NCBI GenBank assembly: GCA_900759715.1
Contig: CAAEXF010000019.1
Span: forward strand, 51,349 to 115,348
Direction of reading: 5' to 3'
Length of the DNA: 64,000 nt
DNA from: Clostridium_AM sp900759715
GTDB lineage: Bacteria > Bacillota > Clostridia > Clostridiales > Clostridiaceae
Shown here: in pieces, positions 16,715 through 24,812 of the stretch
Numbering within the stretch: the first letter of the stretch is position 1
How the letters are laid out: the number at the start of each line of letters is the position of its first letter
The notes under the pieces: generated by a model
The model's input: only the letters and a program-made list of their open reading frames with translations
The model's database searches: none
Told to the model about the DNA's origin: nothing
Translations under genes and position numbers: made by a program

Positions 16715-17633
16715 ACTTAAAGATATAAAAAGAGCTTACATGGAAGGAAAAATAGATAAAAAAACTTATATAAAAAATATACATGAAATCCATAAAATGT
16801 TATTTGATTACTGTGACTTTATAAAGAATACAAATATAAAAACAATACATATAGATGATGAAAAAGTTACTATGATAACAAAAAAAGATAATATAAAGCT
16901 TTTGGGAGATAGAGATGACCAAAGGAGTATACCAATAGAAATATTAAATTTTGGAGAATATGAAGAAGAACAAATAAATATGATTAAAAAATTTATAAAT
17001 GATGACTCAGTAATCTTTGATATAGGAGCGAATATAGGATATCACTCTATAAGTTTAAGTAAATTTAACAATAAGTGCAAAATTTATTCTTTTGAACCAA
17101 TAATTAAAACGTATAAATACTTAGAAAATAATATAAAAAATAATGAATTAAAAAATATAAAAACCTTTAATATTGCTTTTTCCAATAATGATGGAGAACA
17201 AACTTTTTATTATTATCCAGAAGGTTCAGTAAATGCATCAGCAGCTATTTTAAATGATGATATTGAGGTTGAAAAAATTCTATGTAAAATTGAAAAAATA
17301 GATACTTTTGTTAAAAATCATGATATAAAAATAGATTTAATTAAATGTGATACAGAAGGAAGTGAATTATTAGTTTTCAAGGGAGCAAATGAAACATTAG
17401 AAAAATTTAAACCTATAATTTTCACAGAAATGTTAAGAAAATGGAGTAAAAAATTTGAATATCATCCTAATGATATTATTAAATATTTGGGTAAATTTGG
17501 TTATGAATGTTTTACTATAAGGGGAAATAATTTGGAAAAATTCACAATGATGGATGAACAAACAATTGACACTAATTTTGTTTTTCTTAACTCAATAAAA
17601 CATATGGAGTTTATAAATAAACTTGCAAAATAA
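16701..17633 (+). CDS. FkbM-family methyltransferase
   Basis: This protein of about 310 residues has the FkbM signature: SAM motif I VIFDIGANIGYHSISLSKF, YSFEPIIKTYKYLENNI, and the late motif IDLIKCDTEGSELLVFKGA. These enzymes O-methylate sugars and are common in glycan clusters. The N-terminal 90 residues are lysine-rich and helical without a clear domain. ATG 16701 follows AAGGAG by 11 bases, with GTG 16689 and ATG 16704 as alternatives. It overlaps both neighbours (14 bases upstream, 11 bases downstream), so it is part of the sugar operon. The likely target is the dideoxysugar made by the neighbouring enzymes. Confidence 0.85.
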   Translation: MMENKLKDIKRAYMEGKIDKKTYIKNIHEIHKMLFDYCDFIKNTNIKTIHIDDEKVTMITKKDNIKLLGDRDDQRSIPIEILNFGEYEEEQINMIKKFINDDSVIFDIGANIGYHSISLSKFNNKCKIYSFEPIIKTYKYLENNIKNNELKNIKTFNIAFSNNDGEQTFYYYPEGSVNASAAILNDDIEVEKILCKIEKIDTFVKNHDIKIDLIKCDTEGSELLVFKGANETLEKFKPIIFTEMLRKWSKKFEYHPNDIIKYLGKFGYECFTIRGNNLEKFTMMDEQTIDTNFVFLNSIKHMEFINKLAK

Positions 17634-19032
17634 TGATATATTAAAGCGAGGTCAAAGAAAAAGTATCTATTTTAGACTTAAAAAAGATTATTTAGTAGGT
17701 GATGATGTGAGAAGTGAAGAAGAAATAAGGAAAGAAATTTTAGATAAAGTAAAAGAACTTTATGATTTGAGAGAAAAGAATAAAAAATTTATTCCAGGTA
17801 CAACCTATATACCAGCATCAGGAAAAGTAGTAGATGAAGAAGATTTGGCTAATTTAATAGATGCATCTCTTGATATGTGGCTTACATCAGGAAGATATGG
17901 AGATGAGTTTGAAAGAGAATTTCCTAAATTTATAGGAGCTAAATACTGTTCCCTTGTAAATTCAGGTTCTTCAGCAAATTTAGTAGCAGTAACGGCACTT
18001 ACTTCTCATAAATTAGGTGATAAGAGATTAAAAGAAGGTGATGAAGTAATAACTGTAGCAGCTGGTTTTCCGACTACAGTGGCGCCGATAGTTCAAAATG
18101 GCTTAGTTCCTGTATTTGTCGATGTAGAACTTCCTACTTATAATATAAAGGTAGAAGAGTTAGAAGGTGCAATATCTGAGAAGACGAAAGCTATAGTAAT
18201 AGCACATACTTTAGGAAACCCATTTAACTTACATAAAATTATGAAGCTTGCAAGAAAGTATAATTTATGGGTAATAGAGGATAACTGCGATGCACTTGGT
18301 GCGAAGTACGAAAGTAAATATACAGGAAGCTTTGGACATATATCAACCTATAGTTTTTATCCAGCACACCATATAACTATGGGAGAGGGTGGAGCTGTGG
18401 TTACTAATGATTTAGAACTGCATAATATAATTCGTTCAATAAGAGATTGGGGAAGAGACTGCATATGTCCACCAGGAAAGGATAATATTTGTGGCAAAAG
18501 ATTTACTCAGCAACATGGTGAGCTACCTGTTGGGTACGATCATAAATATGTTTATTCTCATTTTGGTTATAATTTAAAAGTAACAGATATGCAGGCAGCA
18601 TTAGGGTTATCTCAACTTGAAAAATTGCCTTCATTTATAGAAAAAAGAAAAGAAAATTATAGTAAATTATATAAAGGTTTAAAACAATTTGAAGAATATT
18701 TAATATTGCCAGAACCTACATATAACAGCGAGCCAAGCTGGTTCGGATTTCCTATAACTATAAAAGAAAGTGCCGAATTTAGCAGAAATGATATTACTAG
18801 ATTTTTAGAAAATAATAAAATAGGAACAAGATTGTTATTTGCTGGTAATATATTAAAACAACCTCTATTTACAGAAAGTAAGCTTCAGTATATGGTAGTT
18901 TCTGAGTTAACTAATACTGACCTTATAATGAGTAATACCTTTTGGATAGGAGTTTGGCCTGGAATTAATGATGAACAAATTAATTATATAGTAGAAGTTT
19001 TTAAACAGTTTTTATTTAAAATACAAAAATAA
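17623..19032 (+). CDS. rfbH: CDP-4-keto-6-deoxyglucose-3-dehydrase (E1), iron-sulfur type
   Basis: This 469-residue PMP-dependent enzyme removes the 3-hydroxyl of CDP-4-keto-6-deoxyglucose. The fold-type I aminotransferase lysine is replaced by histidine in SFYPAHHITMGEGGA (His249), as in RfbH/E1. Cys222, Cys280, Cys282 and Cys290 reproduce the C-X57-C-X1-C-X7-C pattern of the E1 [2Fe-2S] cluster. This identifies it as RfbH rather than ColD or an aminotransferase. A reductase partner (E3/RfbI-like) is not in the window. The start is TTG 17623 within the end of the FkbM gene, with a weak GGAG upstream. It is slightly longer than typical E1 because of a charged N-terminal extension. Confidence 0.94.
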   Translation: MQNNDILKRGQRKSIYFRLKKDYLVGDDVRSEEEIRKEILDKVKELYDLREKNKKFIPGTTYIPASGKVVDEEDLANLIDASLDMWLTSGRYGDEFEREFPKFIGAKYCSLVNSGSSANLVAVTALTSHKLGDKRLKEGDEVITVAAGFPTTVAPIVQNGLVPVFVDVELPTYNIKVEELEGAISEKTKAIVIAHTLGNPFNLHKIMKLARKYNLWVIEDNCDALGAKYESKYTGSFGHISTYSFYPAHHITMGEGGAVVTNDLELHNIIRSIRDWGRDCICPPGKDNICGKRFTQQHGELPVGYDHKYVYSHFGYNLKVTDMQAALGLSQLEKLPSFIEKRKENYSKLYKGLKQFEEYLILPEPTYNSEPSWFGFPITIKESAEFSRNDITRFLENNKIGTRLLFAGNILKQPLFTESKLQYMVVSELTNTDLIMSNTFWIGVWPGINDEQINYIVEVFKQFLFKIQK

Positions 19033-19054
19033 GATAAATCGAGGATAACTTAGT

Positions 19055-20110
19055 ATGTTAAGTTTATGTATGATAGTTAAAAATGAAGAATCAAATCTAA
19101 AAAGCTGCCTTTCCAAGGTAGCTCCTTTTATAGATGAAATAATAATAGTAGACACAGGATCTGCAGACAACACAAAAGCCATAGCCTCAGAATTTACAGA
19201 CAAAATATATGACTTTAAGTGGTGTAACGACTTTTCAAAGGCGAGAAACTTCTGCATATCAAAAGCATCAAATGATTGGATATTGGTTTTAGATGCAGAT
19301 GAAGTTGTTACTGACTTTTTTAAATACTCTGTAGATACTTTTATAAACAATCCTCTAAATGAAAATAAAGTAGGAAGAATAAAAAGAATAAATATAATGG
19401 AAGATGCCTTTGAAAGCAAGAAATATACAGAATGGGTTAACAGGCTCTTCAATAGAAAACATTTTTCCTATGAAGGAATAATACATGAGCAGATAACTTC
19501 TAAAGATGGACAAAGTTATAGAACTGAAACTTTGGATATAACAGCAGACCACATAGGGTATACAAAAGAAGTTTTAAATAGGACTAACAAACTTAAAAGA
19601 AATATTGATATGTTAAAATCAGCTATAAGTTTAAATCAAGAGGATCCATATCTTTATTATCAGTTAGGAAAGTCATATTATTTACTTAAAGATTACAAAG
19701 GCGCTTCTTCATATTTTGAAAAAGCTCTATCCTTTAACTTAGATTATTTTTTAGAATATGCAAATGACTTAGTAGAAACCTATGGATATTCTTTAATTAA
19801 TAGTGGGCGATATTCTGATGCTCTAATTCTTGAAAATGTTTTTGAAGTTTATAAAAATAGCCCAGACTTTCTTTTCCTTATGGGACTTATATATATGAAT
19901 AATGCTATGTTTGAAAAAGCCATAGAATGCTTTTTAGCCTGCACAAAATTTCCTTATGGGAAGGTAGAAGGGGTTACCAGTTTTTCTGCTTACTATAATG
20001 CAGGCATTATATACGATGTGCTTGGGTTTAACGACAAAGCATTACAGTACTATAGAATGTGTGGTGATTATGGCCCTGCACTTAAAAGGTTGAAGGCAGA
20101 ACTAAATTAG
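19055..20110 (+). CDS. GT2 glycosyltransferase with TPR repeats (SunS-like)
   Basis: This 351-residue protein starts with a GT2 domain (MLSLCMIVKNEESNLKSCLS, IIVDTGSADNTK, WILVLDADEVVTDF) and continues with TPR repeats (YLYYQLGKSYYLLKDYKGAS; FLFLMGLIYMNNAMFEKAIE). It is a shorter relative of the enzyme at 4860 and probably transfers the CDP-derived sugar or a core sugar to flagellin. GAGG sits about 8 bases before the ATG. A decayed copy of its 3' half follows at 20768-20993, so the gene was once tandemly duplicated. A short frame at 20125-20245 (GLIEYTLSDAKEILLKAENE) has no start codon and is probably another fragment. Confidence 0.87.
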   Translation: MLSLCMIVKNEESNLKSCLSKVAPFIDEIIIVDTGSADNTKAIASEFTDKIYDFKWCNDFSKARNFCISKASNDWILVLDADEVVTDFFKYSVDTFINNPLNENKVGRIKRINIMEDAFESKKYTEWVNRLFNRKHFSYEGIIHEQITSKDGQSYRTETLDITADHIGYTKEVLNRTNKLKRNIDMLKSAISLNQEDPYLYYQLGKSYYLLKDYKGASSYFEKALSFNLDYFLEYANDLVETYGYSLINSGRYSDALILENVFEVYKNSPDFLFLMGLIYMNNAMFEKAIECFLACTKFPYGKVEGVTSFSAYYNAGIIYDVLGFNDKALQYYRMCGDYGPALKRLKAELN

Positions 20111-20248
20111 TTCCGGGATTAATCGAATATACGTTAAGTGATGCTAAAGAAATTTTATTGAAAGCAGAAAATGAATTAAATAATTTAACGTTAGTAGAGT
20201 TAAATTATTTAATAAGGCTTTATTATGATGGAAGGTCAGAATAAATAT

Positions 20249-20761
20249 ATGAAAAATAGAAAATTTAATCGAAAGATATTGATTACATTAAGTATAATAT
20301 TTTTTATAACATCCTGTATAGTTAAGTTGTATACAACAAAGATGAATTTTAAAGCTGCTGCTGAAAATAGAACTGAAAAAAACTTTAATAGCGAATTAAT
20401 TAAACAAAATAAAAAACAAATGGATGTGGATGATAAAGCTAGAAGAATATTAGAATTGTCAAATACTATTGGTGAGACAATCAAATATATAGATAATAGC
20501 TTAAGTAAAGGAACTTTTAATAATATAGAAACTTTAACAAATGATTCTATTGATGCATTAAATTCTATAGAAAAAGCTCTTTTTGTTCAAGATAGAAAAA
20601 CTGATTTAAAAACAAAAATAGATATACTTAAATCAGATTTTCAAGAGTTAAGTAATGCTGTAAAAGATAAAGATTTGAATAAATCAAAACAAATAGTAGA
20701 TGGTAAAATGTTAAAGGACTATGATGATGTTGAAAATTCTCTCAAAAGTATTAATAATTAA
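20249..20761 (+). CDS. Putative lipoprotein of unknown function
   Basis: I do not recognise this protein of about 170 residues. It begins with a basic, hydrophobic leader (KNRKFNRKILITLSIIFF) ending in ITSC, which fits a lipobox, although the hydrophobic stretch continues past the cysteine and it could simply be membrane-anchored. The rest is charged and helical (DVDDKARRILELSNTIGETI, SLSKGTFNNIETLTNDSIDA), compatible with a coiled coil outside the membrane. ATG 20249 follows GGAAGG by about 12 bases; earlier ATGs at 20225 and 20228 lack a ribosome site. It sits between an intact glycosyltransferase and its decayed copy, so it may have arrived with the duplication. Confidence 0.6.
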   Translation: MKNRKFNRKILITLSIIFFITSCIVKLYTTKMNFKAAAENRTEKNFNSELIKQNKKQMDVDDKARRILELSNTIGETIKYIDNSLSKGTFNNIETLTNDSIDALNSIEKALFVQDRKTDLKTKIDILKSDFQELSNAVKDKDLNKSKQIVDGKMLKDYDDVENSLKSINN

Positions 20762-20767
20762 CTTCTG

Positions 20768-20993
20768 AACTTGTAGAAACCTATGGATATTCTTTAATTA
20801 ACAGTGGACGATATTTTGAAGCTTTAGTTCTTGAAAATGTCTCGGAAATTTATAAGAATAATCCAGACTTCCTTTTCCTTATAGGACTTATATATATGAA
20901 TAATGCTGTATTTGAAAAGGCGATAGAGAGCCCTTTAGAATGTGCGGTGATTATGAACCTGCACTTAAAAGATTGAAGTCACAATTGAATTAA
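20768..20993 (+). pseudogene. Partial duplicate of the TPR glycosyltransferase 3' end
   Basis: The stretch closely matches 19766-20110 of the intact glycosyltransferase. It begins at the equivalent of GTAGAAACCTATGGATATTC and ends with a matching TAA. About 120 bases are missing near 20933, where the break joins two TAGAATG-like sequences, and no start codon or catalytic domain remains. It records a tandem gene copy that has been deleted down to its C-terminal TPR part. Confidence 0.8.
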
Positions 20994-21030
20994 AAAATAT
21001 CTGAAAAAATTATACACTTAGCAAGAAAAG

Positions 21031-21076
21031 AAAACTGTGGGCAGATTTATAATATAAAATATGTTCACAGTTTTTA
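21031..21076 (+). terminator. Terminator before flagellin 2
   Basis: AAAACTGTG (21031-21039) pairs with CACAGTTTT (21066-21074) around an AT-rich loop and is followed by a short T run. It would end transcripts of the glycosylation island. Confidence 0.6.
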
Positions 21077-21102
21077 TAAATTTATACCTAAAAACTAGAT
21101 AA
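21077..21102 (+). promoter_or_regulatory. Weak sigma-28 promoter candidate of flagellin 2
   Basis: TAAA (21077-21080) and CTAGATAA (21095-21102) are 14 bases apart. GATAA is conserved but the spacer is one base short and the CC of the consensus is missing. It is clearly poorer than the promoters of flagellins 1 and 3, so expression may be lower or differently controlled. Confidence 0.35.
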
Positions 21103-21176
21103 TGTGGTAATATTTATATATAACGTAGTTACTTCAATTTATAAGGTAAAAGGGTTAATAAAAGGGGAGAGGTTAT

Positions 21177-22106
21177 ATGATAATCGGTCATAATATAAAT
21201 GCAATGATTGCATATAGACATATGTCATACAACTTGAATATGGTTGGAAAAGCTATGGAGAGGCTTTCTTCTGGACTAAGAATAAATAGAGCAGCAGATG
21301 ATCCAGCAGGGTTAGCGATTTCAGAAAGAATGAGGGCTCAAATAAGGGGATTAGAGCAGGCATCAAGAAATGCACAGGATGGTATTTCAGCTATACAAGT
21401 TGCAGATGGAGCATTAAATGAAACTCATTCTATTCTTCAAAGGATGAGGGAGTTAGCAACTCAGGCCGCTAATGGTACGTTAAGTGATTCAGATCGAAAG
21501 AATATACAAGAAGAAATTAATCAGTTAACTTCGGAAATTAACAGTATTGGAAATAATACAGAGTTTAATACTATGAAACTTTTAAATGACAGTGCTTATA
21601 AATATGATGGAGTTAATTCGGAACTTAGACTCCAAGTAGGACCTAATGCAGGGCAAAGTTTAGGAATTAAGTTAGAAGACATGAGATCAAAAGCACTTAA
21701 TATAAGTGGACAGGCAGGTACAAGTGTTACATCTAAGGATGGAAAAGTAACAGCTAAATTTTCTGATGTAGAACTTAATGGAAGCAATTCAGAGTGTGCT
21801 TTAGATGTTTCAAGTCCGGAAAATGCTAGTGCTGCTATTAAAATATATGATGATGCTATACAACAAGTATCTTCTTTTAGAGGAAGACTAGGAGCTACCC
21901 AGAATGCACTGGAGCATAGAATTAACTATCTTGATAACACTGCAGAGAATTTAACTGCAGCAGAATCAAGAATTAGAGATGCTGATATTGCAAAAGAAAT
22001 GATGAATTATGCAAAGTATAACATTCTCCTTCAAGTATCTCAGGCAATACTTGCACAGGCCAATCATCAAGCAGAGGGAGTTCTACAATTGTTAAAATCT
22101 TTATAG
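21177..22106 (+). CDS. Flagellin 2
   Basis: This 309-residue flagellin has a canonical N-terminus (MIIGHNINAMIAYRHMSYNL, RLSSGLRINRAADDPAGLAI) and C-terminus (AAESRIRDADIAKEMMNYAK, then LQVSQAILAQANHQAEGVLQ). The central part (about 140-225) differs from flagellin 1 and is rich in Ser, Asn and Thr, offering possible O-glycosylation sites. GGGGAGAGG precedes the ATG. It closes the glycosylation island, with its own terminator downstream. With flagellins 1 and 3 it makes three filament paralogues in 36 kb. Confidence 0.95.
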   Translation: MIIGHNINAMIAYRHMSYNLNMVGKAMERLSSGLRINRAADDPAGLAISERMRAQIRGLEQASRNAQDGISAIQVADGALNETHSILQRMRELATQAANGTLSDSDRKNIQEEINQLTSEINSIGNNTEFNTMKLLNDSAYKYDGVNSELRLQVGPNAGQSLGIKLEDMRSKALNISGQAGTSVTSKDGKVTAKFSDVELNGSNSECALDVSSPENASAAIKIYDDAIQQVSSFRGRLGATQNALEHRINYLDNTAENLTAAESRIRDADIAKEMMNYAKYNILLQVSQAILAQANHQAEGVLQLLKSL

Positions 22107-22153
22107 AATAATAAGTCTATAATTTAAAAAAATCTAGCTTAAAAAACTAAGAG

Positions 22154-22187
22154 AAGTTGTGCAATGGTTTGTACAGCTTATTTTTTT
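22154..22187 (+). terminator. Rho-independent terminator of flagellin 2
   Basis: AAGTTGTGCA (22154-22163) pairs with TGTACAGCTT (22170-22179) over a six-base loop (two G-T pairs), followed by ATTTTTTT. Confidence 0.85.
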
Positions 22188-22413
22188 ATACTTTAATATG
22201 TTAATAAATATGAAAAATATGAATGGATTTTTGATATTTATTAACATATTTTTATCAAATTGAAATTTATTATAGTTATACTTAAATTTTTACCGTAAAA
22301 CTATATGAGAAAGCTTGAAATTAATGTATAATGAAAATATATTCAAAATTTAAAATATATTCTTGTTATACATTTTTCAACTAAACACTCTATAAAAGGA
22401 GAGGATTTTTATT

Positions 22414-24192
22414 ATGAGTATTAAAGAAAGAGTAAATTCTTTAAGAGAGAAGATGAAGGAAAAGGGAATATATGCATATATAGTTCCAAGTTCAGATGCC
22501 CACCAAAGCGAGTATGTTGCAGAGCATTGGAAAAGTAGACAGTGGATTTCTGGCTTCACAGGTTCTGCTGGAACAGCTGTAATCACTCTAGATGATGCTG
22601 GTTTATGGGCTGATGGTAGATACTTTATTCAGGCTGAAAAACAATTAGAGGGATCAGGTATAAAGTTATTTAAAATGGGACAACCATCAGTACCAACAAT
22701 AGAAGCATGGCTTTCAAAAGTAGTACCTCAAAATGGAGTTGTGGGCTTCGATGGAAGTGTTTTATCAACTTCTTTAGCTAGAAACATAGAGAAGGCTGTA
22801 TCAAGAAAAGGAACAACCTTAGAACATAGATATGATTTGATTGATGAACTATGGAAAGATAGACCAAGTATATCTACAGAGCCAATCTTTGTTCATGATG
22901 TTAGGTATGCTGGTAAATCAAGAGTAGAAAAAGTAAGTATGGTTAGAGAAGAAATGAAAAAGGATGAAGCTACTCATCTTGTTTTATCCTCTCTTGATGA
23001 TATAGCATGGCTTTTAAATATCAGAGGAACTGATGTACCATGTAATCCTGTAGCAGTTTCATATGTAGTAGTTTCAGAAAAAGAAACTGTATTATTTATA
23101 AATCCTGTAAAGGTTAAAGATGAAGTTAAAAAAGAATTAGAACAAGATGGAATTGTTATAAAAGCTTATGAAGATGTAAACGAATACTTAAAAACACTTG
23201 CAAAAGAAAGTAAAGTGATGTTGGATCCTGTTAAAACAAGCTTTGGCATTTGTAAAGGTTTAAATGAAGGTATTGAAATTATAGAAAAAGATAATATAAC
23301 AACAAAAATTAAAGGTATAAAAAATGAAGTTGAAATAGAAAACATTAAGAATGCCCATATAAAAGACGGCGTAGCAATGGTTAAGTTTTTACACTGGTTA
23401 GATAATAACCTAGGTAAAGAAGAGATTAGTGAAGTATCTGCTGCAGATAAATTAGAAGGCTTTAGAGCAGAACAAGAGCTATATAAAGGTATTAGTTTTA
23501 CTACTATAGCAGGATATAAAGAACATGCAGCTATGATGCACTATGCAGCAACTCCAGAAAGTGATTATAAGCTTAAAAAAGAGGGTATGTTCTTATTAGA
23601 TTCAGGTGGACAATACTTAGATGGAACTACTGATATAACTAGAACTATGGTATTAGGAGCTCTTACTGAAGAAGAAAAGAGAGACTTCACTTTAGTTGTT
23701 AAAGGTGTTATTGATTTAAGTATGGCTAGATTCTTATATGGGGTTAACGGAACTAATCTTGATATACTTGCTAGAAGACCATTATGGGAGCATGGCATAG
23801 ATTACAAATGTGGAACTGGCCATGGCGTAGGCTTCTTCCTAAATGTACATGAAGGACCTCATGCTATTCGTTGTAATGTAGTCCCTACTGTACTTGAAGA
23901 AGGTATGATTGTGACTAATGAGCCTGGAGTTTATAAAGAAGGCAGACATGGAATCAGAACAGAAAATATTCTTCTTGTAGTTAAGGATGGAGAAACAGAA
24001 TTTGGACAATTTATGAAGTTTGAAACAATTAGCTTCTGCCCAATAGACTTAAAAGGAATAGTGCCAGAAATGCTTACTCCAGAAGAAAAAGCATGGTTAA
24101 ATAACTATCATAAAGAAGTTTACAGCAAGCTTTCTTCATACTTAAGTGAAGATGAAAAAGAATGGCTAAAGCATGAAACTAGAGAAATATAA
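22414..24192 (+). CDS. pepP: Xaa-Pro aminopeptidase (aminopeptidase P, M24B)
   Basis: This 592-residue cytosolic metallopeptidase releases N-terminal residues next to proline. It has the three-domain long form: two creatinase-like N-terminal domains (VNSLREKMKEKGIYAYIVPS, SGFTGSAGTAVITLDDAGLW) and a pita-bread catalytic domain. The metal-binding motifs are all present: the two Asp in LLDSGGQYLDGTTDITRTM, His in GTGHGVGFFLNVHEGP, and Glu in NEPGVYKEGRHGIRTENI. AAGGAGAGG precedes the ATG. It is a single-gene unit with a terminator downstream and no evident tie to motility. A TATAAT at 22327-22332 may be its -10 box, without a good -35. Confidence 0.95.
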   Translation: MSIKERVNSLREKMKEKGIYAYIVPSSDAHQSEYVAEHWKSRQWISGFTGSAGTAVITLDDAGLWADGRYFIQAEKQLEGSGIKLFKMGQPSVPTIEAWLSKVVPQNGVVGFDGSVLSTSLARNIEKAVSRKGTTLEHRYDLIDELWKDRPSISTEPIFVHDVRYAGKSRVEKVSMVREEMKKDEATHLVLSSLDDIAWLLNIRGTDVPCNPVAVSYVVVSEKETVLFINPVKVKDEVKKELEQDGIVIKAYEDVNEYLKTLAKESKVMLDPVKTSFGICKGLNEGIEIIEKDNITTKIKGIKNEVEIENIKNAHIKDGVAMVKFLHWLDNNLGKEEISEVSAADKLEGFRAEQELYKGISFTTIAGYKEHAAMMHYAATPESDYKLKKEGMFLLDSGGQYLDGTTDITRTMVLGALTEEEKRDFTLVVKGVIDLSMARFLYGVNGTNLDILARRPLWEHGIDYKCGTGHGVGFFLNVHEGPHAIRCNVVPTVLEEGMIVTNEPGVYKEGRHGIRTENILLVVKDGETEFGQFMKFETISFCPIDLKGIVPEMLTPEEKAWLNNYHKEVYSKLSSYLSEDEKEWLKHETREI

Positions 24193-24226
24193 TATCTTAA
24201 TAAAATAGATAAAGAAAAGAGACAAG

Positions 24227-24266
24227 AATAAGCATGGAATGTATAAAGTCCATGCTTATTTTTTTA
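24227..24266 (+). terminator. Rho-independent terminator of pepP
   Basis: AATAAGCATGGA (24227-24238) pairs perfectly with TCCATGCTTATT (24249-24260), followed by a run of T. Confidence 0.92.
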
Positions 24267-24386
24267 ACAATAAAGCTTATAGCTTAGAATCTGTAGATTA
24301 AATTTATAAGAGGTATTCAATTTATTAATTTATAAACGATATTTATAAGTAAGAGATTACTAAATAATTTGATGGGAGGTATTTTT

Positions 24387-24563
24387 ATGGATATAGCAGG
24401 AGCATCAATGGTAATGAGTCAATCCAAATTAATGGATCAGGCTAGTATTGCAGTGATGAAAATAGCTATGAATACAGGTAAAGAAAATGCACAAGCTATG
24501 ACAGATATGCTTGAAAAGTCAGTTAGTCCTAATCTAGGACAGAATTTGGACATAAGAGTATAA
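24387..24563 (+). CDS. yjfB: YjfB-family putative motility peptide
   Basis: This 58-residue protein (start MDIAGASMVMSQSKLMDQAS) matches the small YjfB family, which in Bacillus belongs to the SigD motility regulon and has no assigned biochemical role. Characteristic features are the MS-Q-S-L start helix, the VMKIAMNTGKENAQAMTDML middle and a short basic end. ATG 24387 follows GGGAGG by 7 bases; the longer frame from 24369 overlaps the ribosome site. I did not find a clear sigma-28 promoter in front. It is monocistronic, with a terminator downstream. Confidence 0.8.
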   Translation: MDIAGASMVMSQSKLMDQASIAVMKIAMNTGKENAQAMTDMLEKSVSPNLGQNLDIRV

Positions 24564-24586
24564 ACAGGAATAAAAAATTAGAAAAC

Positions 24587-24617
24587 GAGCTGCCTTTCAA
24601 AGGCGGTTCATTTTTTA
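24587..24617 (+). terminator. Rho-independent terminator of yjfB
   Basis: GAGCTGCC pairs with GGCGGTTC around a short TTTCAAA loop, followed by ATTTTTTAT. Confidence 0.78.
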
Positions 24618-24812
24618 TAAAAAATAGTGCACTTATAATTATATTTGCAGTATAATTAAATATATAATTATAGCATTACATGTAAAGATAGGTATATTTT
24701 TAGTATATATTTGGGTATAGTGTCATATTATCTATTATTATTCCCATACAAAAATTGTATAATTATTTATAGAAACAATATTTGTTAGCAAATTTAACTT
24801 TCGAGGTGAAAT

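Noticed and set aside
19012..19452. Minus-strand frame of 146 codons opposite the glycosyltransferase start
   Set aside because: It is antisense to the conserved GT2 motifs; no initiation signal.
20125..20245. Open frame GLIEYTLSDAKEILLKAENE between glycosyltransferase and lipoprotein
   Set aside because: It has no start codon; likely a fragment, so not listed as a gene.
22414..24192. Aminopeptidase P as part of flagellin processing
   Set aside because: It has its own terminator and no motility promoter; adjacency alone is not enough.
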